In this document: piece after piece, positions 57,118 through 64,000 of the stretch | Layout of the letters: each line of letters starts with the position of its first letter | Position numbering within the stretch: the stretch's first letter is position 1 | Assembly: GCA_015039465.1 (NCBI GenBank) | Contig: MU130578.1 | Coordinates: forward strand, 3,961 to 67,960 | Reading direction: 5' to 3' | DNA length: 64,000 bases | Source of the DNA: Phlegmacium glaucopus | Taxonomy: Eukaryota > Basidiomycota > Agaricomycetes > Agaricales > Cortinariaceae | Position numbers and translations under genes: made by a program | The notes under the pieces: generated by a model | What the model was told of the DNA's origin: nothing | Databases searched by the model: none | What the model saw: only the letters and a program-made list of their open reading frames with translations

Positions 57118-57796
57118 ATGAGCAATAACTTTACCCTTAATGTCATCGTCGACCCTGAATCGTTGAGGACTCTCTAAGATGGCTACTTCAATCTCTGCCT
57201 CGCTAGGGACTTGAGGTTTGGCGGACAAGAGATGAAAGGAAATGTCGTCTTCTCTATGGTCCCAGCCCAGAACCTCGGCCCTAGGATGACACTCCGGTTT
57301 GGGGACCAGTACCAAGTCTACGAAACGAGCCGTTTCCAGGTGAGTACGCACGTATTCGCTCGCCGATACCACTTGACTAAGATGTACAATCATGTAGCCT
57401 GGCGCGCAGGCCACACCTGACACTGATGTCGCCGACATTGTTGGAGGCCAGACAGTCCGTTTCGACGAAGGTGGCTCTTACACCATCACTGGTAACCCTG
57501 AACCTGGCCACCCATTCCACGTTCAGAACGGCTGGCGGACGCCAGCCCGCATCGGGGTCAACAATTACGACACCTCCAGCAATTCTTTCACTTCCTTCTT
57601 CATCTCACCCCCGGTTCTGTTGCAGTCGACGAGCGACCTTCTCCCGATCAAGAAGTTTTCCGTCTTCTGGGACCCCATATTGGTAACCAACACCATGTTC
57701 GACAATACTATCGTCGGCGGTTTCGCGTTTGACCTCACGCACAACAATAACATTACACTCCAATACAACAACGAAGGCTGGAGCATTGTTCAGTAG
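57118..57796 (+). pseudogene. ~205-aa family, copy C (nonsense)
   Basis: Exons 57118-57339 and 57398-57796 match copy B in structure, intron position and length. Codon 20 is TAA (57175-57177), so the frame breaks after MSNNFTLNVIVDPESL plus three residues. Downstream coding is otherwise intact (YFNLCLARDLRFG, QYQVYETSRFQ, TIVGGFAFDL, ending GWSIVQ). An ATG after the stop could start a shorter protein lacking the first strand. A recent inactivation is likely. Confidence 0.75.
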
Positions 57797-58083
57797 TTGA
57801 TCATGTCTGTGGAGTCATAACAAGCCATCGTGCAGGTAGTTCAGAATTGATTTGCTTTGAAATTTGTACATCATAAACAAATGACATTACTATATGAACA
57901 TTACGAGTCTTTGTCTTTGACAGTTCCGTCACATTAATGCGGCCATTGGGCATTGGGCATTGGGCATTGGCGTATTACCTTATAACGCTTCGAACCCTTC
58001 AAGTCAGCCATAGTACATCTCCTTTGTCCTTGCCTGAAAATACCGCCGTATCCCATATGTTCGTGCGGAATTGAATAGTTAAT

Positions 58084-59735
58084 TTAGTTGAAACAAACTG
58101 GACTATAGCGATCGCACGGCTCCGGTGGTCCAGGTTCGATACCGAAGGACGGTGCAGTATACGTAACTGAGCCAGGATTGTTCTCGATAGCGCCAGGGAA
58201 CGGCGTGACCACAATAGACCCGGTCTCTGCCTACCAAAAGTTAAAACGTATCCACAAGCCAGGATCGAGCTAGATGAGCGGGAAAATACCCATTGACCAA
58301 CAAGACGTGCATGAAGGCGAGTTTCGACATTTTCTTATCCTTGATGTGTACTGCAATCGAAACTGTTCGTAGCTGTGGAAGACCTGTACATGCTCCTCGC
58401 CCTCCTCTTCTCCCTGACTTAAACTGCCATCGGTTACTAAATTGTAACATCGAATTTTAGGAATCCTAATAGTTTCCAGCATTACAAGTATCAAATACAA
58501 CGTCATATATAACGGATACCTTGACAACTTTCTCGACCTGCTTCGTAGGTTTTATGCCAAATCGGTTGAAAACAGTAACCATGTTGATGAATGGCAAGAA
58601 TGTTAAAAACATCGCCAAAATCTGAAGGGATAATGAGGCTAATGCACGTCAATTGAAGGAATGTCAATGGGCACGCGCCTGACCGAATTGCCAGTTAAGT
58701 CTTGAACCATTTTGAGCCACTTGATTCCAGCGAATGACCAATTCCGTGTTGAGCACGAAGAAAGCCCAGAATAGGAGGATAAAACCGAGCATGAACAGCA
58801 ATGCCGCATCAACAAGCGGTCTAGGATCTCCATAAAATGTTTCCTGGGTTCAAATTGCACAGGTTAGTAGATATGTCGCCGGCGGCAAAAGGAGTTCCTC
58901 ACTTTTCTCCGTGGAGCTCTCGATTCTATTGGTACTGTTTGTCTCGCAACGGGAGGTGCAAAATCAGTGACAATAGGCTGGGGTGCTGGATGCTCAAGAG
59001 TAGGATCGGCTTTCTTCCGAGATGCTTTCCTCTCTCGGATCCTCTTTAGTACCTTTGCCGTGTAATCTCTGACGGTCATCACCGTGTAGCACACAAACAC
59101 CAAACTAACAACTATCCAACCAAATATTCGCCCAGATTTCAATGCTGAAAAGGGTCGGAAGATGACGACAACAGCATTTTGATTACATTCAGGGAAAGAT
59201 CCAAAGCTATCGGCAGTCGCAAGAACAGCGAAAGCAAATGCCAAAATAGCGTAGCTTTGAATGACCGAAGCCAACTGCAGTACTTTCGTGTCATCAGAAA
59301 GACGATTGCAAGATGACAATGAGGCGATAACGATGATCCAAGACATCGTGAGGAGATATAGTGTGATGATAGCACTTCCAGAAACTATGCATCAGTAGTA
59401 AATCATTTGATGAAGTTGGAGTACGTACTCTTGGAAGCTAATGCCAGGTTCAGGCTTCAGTCCAAGAATCAGCCCAGTGACGGCCATAGCAGTATTAGTG
59501 GCCATAAGAGTATACAGGGCACCAGAAATTTCATGGACTGATCCCGATCTTGCAGAGAGAAAACCTAGCCGAAATATCAATATTACCAAGATAAGTATCA
59601 ATGGGGAAAAATAGTTCATCAAAAAACAATTACTATACCGAGGAATAGTGTTTGGAAGTAAAATGATAAGCGAACACCAATACCGCTGATATCAGAGTTC
59701 AAAGGAGGGCCTCCACTATATTGGCAGGATGGCAT
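58084..59735 (-). CDS. Multi-pass membrane protein, conserved in fungi
   Basis: Confident exons (minus): 59639-59735, 59429-59564, 58903-59374, 58679-58843, then from 58621. The start reads [20 protein letters not shown] followed by [19 protein letters not shown]. About six hydrophobic helices follow: [80 protein letters not shown] and [16 protein letters not shown] basic, Pro-rich loop sits between helices 4 and 5. The topology and N-terminal phrase match uncharacterised agaric membrane proteins. The intron after residue 290 uses a GC donor (CAG|GCGCGT, just below 58679). The 3' end is unsure: an exon 58230-58084 ([13 protein letters not shown]...DRYSPVCFN, stop) probably completes it, but the joining exon near 58300-58450 is ambiguous. 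Confidence 0.65.
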
Positions 59736-59889
59736 TTGAAGTTGAGGCTCTTCGAGCTAGCCAGCCATGTACCTGTCAGCGAACAAATCACCTGATCAAC
59801 ATGCGTCCTTGTCGTGGTATGTATGCTATTTTTAGTCCCATTGAGGTCCTAGTATTCATGAACTTTGGGATATTTTCTTTTTGCCAGAA

Positions 59890-62009
59890 ATGACCTCTAG
59901 CGCTCTCATCTTACCTCGACCACAAAACCAAGAAACCGCACTCTTGTTACGTCAAGGTCCAGGATTGACTGTATTTCAATTCGTGAACTCCTGCGCCGTA
60001 TCAATCGATTCGGTTCTGAATGCGACTTTTCGTGGGCCAAAAGGTCCCAAGGCTAAAATCGACGACTTTTTCTCAGAGGATCAAGCCAGAGAAAGAGTTC
60101 TGGACGAATTGTACAAAGCAGATCGAGTCAATCTGACGAAGCTGCACAAAAAGCTGCAGGGTTATTGCCGAGATCTGCTAAAATATGCTAATCCAAAGTA
60201 CGGATCTTCTTCCTTTGGTCCCTGCATGCAGAGACTCTTGCTCATGTGCCATCAGATCGCATACAGTTGATACTCAGCTCGTTACCTTCAAGATTATTGT
60301 CGCAGTAGTCACTAGATATCCTGGTATACGGCGCCTGTTTTATCAACCCGAATGTTCTGAACAGGTGTTATCAACTTTCAAGGAAAATTGGACTCGATTA
60401 CACCAGGATTGTGGGGGAAGATGGACATTTTATCGGGATTATACTCTTCATTGTCTATCTGATAGTGAACCAACCGCTTTGGTGGAGAAAGAACTTCCGA
60501 GCGAGCTTGGTCGCCTGGAACTTTCAGAGGACAACTGGGATAAGATGCCAATCGAGAATTTGCTTTCACTTTGCAGGTCAGTGATTTTGCTTGCGGACGT
60601 ACTTTACCTGACATTTTTGAAGCTCAATCCCGGAGTTTAACTATACCAAACTCAGTGCTATTCGTTATCTCGCAGGCATATTGGAACTGCCGACCTTTTG
60701 GGAGAAGGGATCTAATGTTCAGCAAAGATTTTCTGACGTCCTCATTGCCCTATGCCGCACGATTTTTGAGCTCATCCAGGACACGAAAAGTGAGGCCGAT
60801 GAGGATGTCGATCTTAATGGCGATTCCCCACTTTGGTTGTCAGCTGCGCGTAATGCTGCAGATATTCTTGCTTCTGCTACATTTGACGGACTGCTTCGGT
60901 TACATCGCCTCGATCGAATCATTTCTCCTCATCCTCCACAATTACCAAACATTGTGTCCCTGCTTCAACAGTGAGTATATTCAATAATTCATATATTCTG
61001 GTCAATAATCACCTTGTATCTTTTGACTGTCTCGCTTTACCAGATCGGAAATGAAAATCGCTTTTCCAAAAGCTTCAGATCGAGCGTCTCAAGTCAATGA
61101 GATTTTAAAGGGTGCAGAAATAGAGCCTGAGAGGTACGTTCATCGAGCGGAGATACTTTATCAACTCAAGTTCTAATATTATTGCACAGTACCGACCTGG
61201 CCAACTCGTCTAATGATACCTCATCACCGAGCTTCAAGCAAGAGAGGCCTTCGGCACTCAGCGTCAAACGAAACGTCTGCTGTCTTCTGACACCCAAATT
61301 ATGTGATTTATTCGGCAGCGGCATGGATAGTGCAGTTAAAATTACAAGCATTTGTTTTAAGATCGTGAGCCATGATCAGGGATGGTGTAATCAGAACAAT
61401 TTCTCCCGTATGCCAGATCTAATCTTCCATTTGTTCAATATCTGATTTTAACGACTTGATCGATCAGGACCATATGAAGGGTCTTACACCTGGTTCGAAG
61501 CAGTAGTCGTCCGTGATTTTATATATAAACAACCGGCGACAGGTTCTATCGATGCTAGGATTCGTAACGCACTCAGCATTCGAGGTAATTCTACCAATGG
61601 TGAAGTCGTGACCGTCAAAACTCCAAATGACGAGAATTCCGATGTGTGGATTATCCAGCGAAATAAACGAGCATCTAGAGAGTATAAACTACATACTGTA
61701 CTTTGGAAGGAAGCACACGATGGCACCGATGAGTCAGTTTTGATGAATGAAACTGGGAGGAGTTTAGGTAGAGGGTTTGTGAGATCGCTCAAGATGGATG
61801 ACAGAATTGCTGTTATGGCGAGAGCGCAGGTTAGTCTTTGTCATGTTTCATAGATGCCTCTGGACTAACATGTTTCATAGTATCTTACATGGTTCAATTA
61901 CATAAGAAGTGTCGACTTGGAGATCTCTTATTCTGTCGGATCCAAATCTTTTATCAAGCGTGTAGCTGGCAGTGGTGTCAACATCCGGGTTCCTTCTCGC
62001 CGTCAGTAG
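59890..62009 (+). CDS. Conserved fungal protein, 588 aa, function unknown
   Basis: Seven exons: 59890-60197, 60256-60580, 60636-60970, 61044-61133, 61190-61407, 61468-61829, 61881-62009. The N-terminal half is helical (RVNLTKLHKKLQGYCRDL, CGGRWTFYRDYTLHCLSD, YLAGILELPTFWEKG). The C-terminal ~200 residues (KIVSHDQGWCNQNN, GSYTWFEAVVVRDF, DVWIIQRNKRASREYKLHTV, GRGFVRSLKMDDRIAVMARAQ, NYIRSVDLEISYSV) match a beta-rich domain I recall at the C-terminus of many uncharacterised fungal proteins, some with ankyrin repeats or F-boxes. No enzyme motif, signal peptide or membrane helix was seen. Intron 1 could instead end 24 nt earlier. It is divergent from the membrane-protein gene, 154 bp away. Confidence 0.75.
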
Positions 62010-62226
62010 ACGTTGTCACATAAACCTGGCAGCACTGAATGCAGACAGTTCAACTTCTTCAATATCTTCAATATATCTTCCTTTCTTCCATATTCAAATA
62101 AAGATCTATTTACAAACACGGAGTCTTGTATTTTTACAAATGCCACATTCTTCATATCCACCCACCTAGCGCTCGCCCATTATAGTGAGAACAATGGCTC
62201 TTCTTAACCCACTCAGAGTCCGACTC

Positions 62227-63956
62227 TCACTCTAGCATACTAGACAGGTTTTCAGGATAGTTCTGTGACTATTTCATTTGACCAACGTCTACATCATTAT
62301 ATAGTTACAAAGTGCAAAAGCAACCACATACCTGTCTTTTGAGCCAATCAAATACACGGGGAATGTTTCCCTTAATCTTCTCCACTGAACCAAAGGTGGT
62401 CAGAAACATATAAAAATCAAAGTCATTCAATTCATCCAGCAGTTCAGGTGTTGGAGAAGAGAGTGGGCAGTGCATTGTAAATGCGTATGCAAACGATTCA
62501 CAGGTTTTATCTTAAGGGTATAGTTGTGAGTATGAAAGGGTTACAAGTTATTTGTCGAAAATATGACCTTTAGACATAGAGGGATCTATCTCTGAAAGAT
62601 GCCTCAAGAAGTATTGGGTTAAATTTGCGTGCGCATTACCCATATGAATGTGGAACTCTCCCGATCGCGATCTATCCAATAGGAAATCCCCCAGTGAAGC
62701 ATGAAGAATGCGAATCACCGAAGTCTCATTGGTAGGGACATCCATAATGGAGCGCAAGTCGCTTAGTATGATGTAGATGTCTCCGCGACGGAGGAAAAAA
62801 AGGTCTTCGAGCAGTTGGGGAGTTATCTCCATTTTGGTCTGCGTCAGCAGAAGCAAACTTAAGATCTCCAACACTCTGTTGATATCTTCAACTGATAAGA
62901 AGATGTGATTGTAGAGCGCATCCAGTTTGGCAAATGGTGTATCGACGCTAGGGTTGGAAAGCCCGAGGATAATATCTAGTCGGTCACTAGGCCTGTGACG
63001 AGGAGAGCCGAGATATTTCATGACAGTAGAAGCGTAAATGAACAGCCCGGATGATTGTTGGACAAGGCGAGAGAGCTCAGAATCCGACGGCCAATTAGGA
63101 GGAAAGAGGTTGCGTAAGGGATGGCTTTGCTTAATTTCCTCAAATCCTGATTGGAGAAACAACTTGATATCGTTATCGGGAAGATATAACATCTCGAGTC
63201 CAAGATCACTGAGGGAATCTACTGTCTTGTCTATCAGTTCTTTCACCTGCTTCTGATGATCACCATCATCTTTGTGCATGGCTGTGTATCAATCAAGTCA
63301 GCAAACAGATAATACTCACGAAGCATAAGAAACATGCCTTCCATGCATACGTCTGCTTTTGGTGGATACCTATACTTGAACAGGGGTGCTCGAAACCTGT
63401 CCTCCAATAACTTGACTGCCTCTTCGCGACTTCCCCACATGCCTAAAGACCTTTTGAAGACCTGAAGTACAAGATCATCAAATTTTGTGAAGATTGCAAT
63501 CACTGGAACTGGGTGATATTGATTTACGTCAGTGAGATACTCAGAAAGATGACGTCGACAAGTCGACAACGAACCATTTCCTGCTCGTTGCTCGTTGAAA
63601 AACCTCTGCTCTGACTCGAGTAGAGGTCGAGATTTATCTAATTTAAGACAGAGCCTATAAGAGAAATAAATAAACAACGAAGCCATGGCAGATAATGGAA
63701 CTGACCAAATTGCATGAAGTTGATCCTCCACATCGACGAACCTCGCACGCTCCTCAATGAACGACTGTACTACCTCCAGCTGACTATTGTCTCCCATCTC
63801 AAACCCGGGAGAATCATGGAAGATGAAATTAGGGTTGCTAGAAAACATGAGTGGGCGGTGGATGTCGTGGCACCCGCGCTGGTTAACAGCAAGGTCAAAA
63901 ATGTGGGTTCAATCGACCAAAACACGGTGATTGCTTACCTCTTTGGTTGGCTCCAA
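62227..63956 (-). CDS. GTPase domain fused to a NACHT C-terminal half (5' end outside window)
   Basis: Seven visible exons (minus): 63939-63956, 63706-63878, 63575-63654, 63320-63508, 62568-63281, 62332-62510, 62227-62268, giving 464 aa plus a missing N-terminus. The first ~175 residues are a GTPase of the basidiomycete MMR_HSR1 type: RGCHDIHRPLMFSSNPNFIF, HDSPGFE (G3), LHAIWLCLKLDKSRPL, IFTKFDD (G4, TKxD), then a LIDKTVDSL helix. In the same exon it becomes NACHT-like: DNDIKLFLQSGFEEIK, SSGLFIYASTVMKYLGS, MEITPQLLEDLFFLRRGDIY, VIRILHASLGDFLLDRSRSG. These are the winged-helix and following regions of fungal NACHT proteins. No NACHT Walker A or B is present. The G1 P-loop would lie beyond 64000. 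Confidence 0.75.
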
Positions 63957-64000
63957 CTGATTCGATTTTTTAAATCAGGATCCATCTACAACTAGACAGG

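Noticed and set aside
58100..58170. tRNA-like B box (GGTTCGATACC)
   Set aside because: No A box or cloverleaf; the bases fit a minus-strand terminal exon ([12 protein letters not shown]).

Overview
The window reads as nuclear DNA of a filamentous basidiomycete, most likely an Agaricomycete. The reasons are dense introns of about 50-70 nt with GT-AG ends (and a few GC-AG), a small CaaX-terminated mating-pheromone precursor, STAND/NACHT-type NTPases, a GTPase of the 'HDSPGFE' type, a Tad1-like non-LTR retrotransposon, and duplicated accessory genes. No rRNA, confident tRNA or CRISPR was found.

Layout. 0-7.1 kb: a decayed multi-copy family gene, a direct segmental duplication (1.5-2.25 kb and 5.36-6.06 kb), a short fucose-lectin-like gene (3562-4116), and a hAT-like MITE with 34-bp inverted repeats and an 8-bp target duplication. 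7.6-9.2 kb: an 11-exon gene joining a chitin-binding-like module to a DM9/DUF3421 domain. 9.2-28.7 kb: a gene-poor block of nested mobile DNA. It holds an inverted pair of solo LTRs, a 172-bp satellite, a Tad1-like LINE on the minus strand interrupted by a 402-bp MITE and by one solo LTR, and a 4.65-kb near-perfect palindrome whose arms carry arrays of a ~165-bp satellite, itself split by a second kind of solo LTR.

28.7-42.3 kb is a conventional gene block: a secreted type-B carboxylesterase/lipase (17 exons), the ribosome-associated Hsp70 SSZ1, the divergent deubiquitinase UBP14/USP5 (14 exons, two GC-AG introns), a NACHT NTPase with a DUF7708-like N-terminus, and an aerolysin-like putative pore-forming protein. 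42.4-57.9 kb is an accessory region. It has three copies of a ~205-aa unnamed family (two broken by nonsense codons), a pheromone precursor gene with a STE3-receptor relic about 2.5 kb away, and two duplicated Crinkler-like relics. 58-64 kb: a multi-pass membrane protein, a 588-aa conserved fungal protein, and at the right edge an apparent in-frame fusion of a GTPase domain to the C-terminal half of a NACHT protein.

How genes relate: SSZ1 and UBP14 are divergent over 166 bp and may share a promoter. The accessory genes (lectin, DM9 protein, aerolysin-like protein, NACHT and GTPase-NACHT proteins, Crinkler relics) resemble a fungal non-self-response or defence repertoire; that link is inference. 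Gene models were spliced by hand from reading-frame continuity and splice consensus and have no transcript support.
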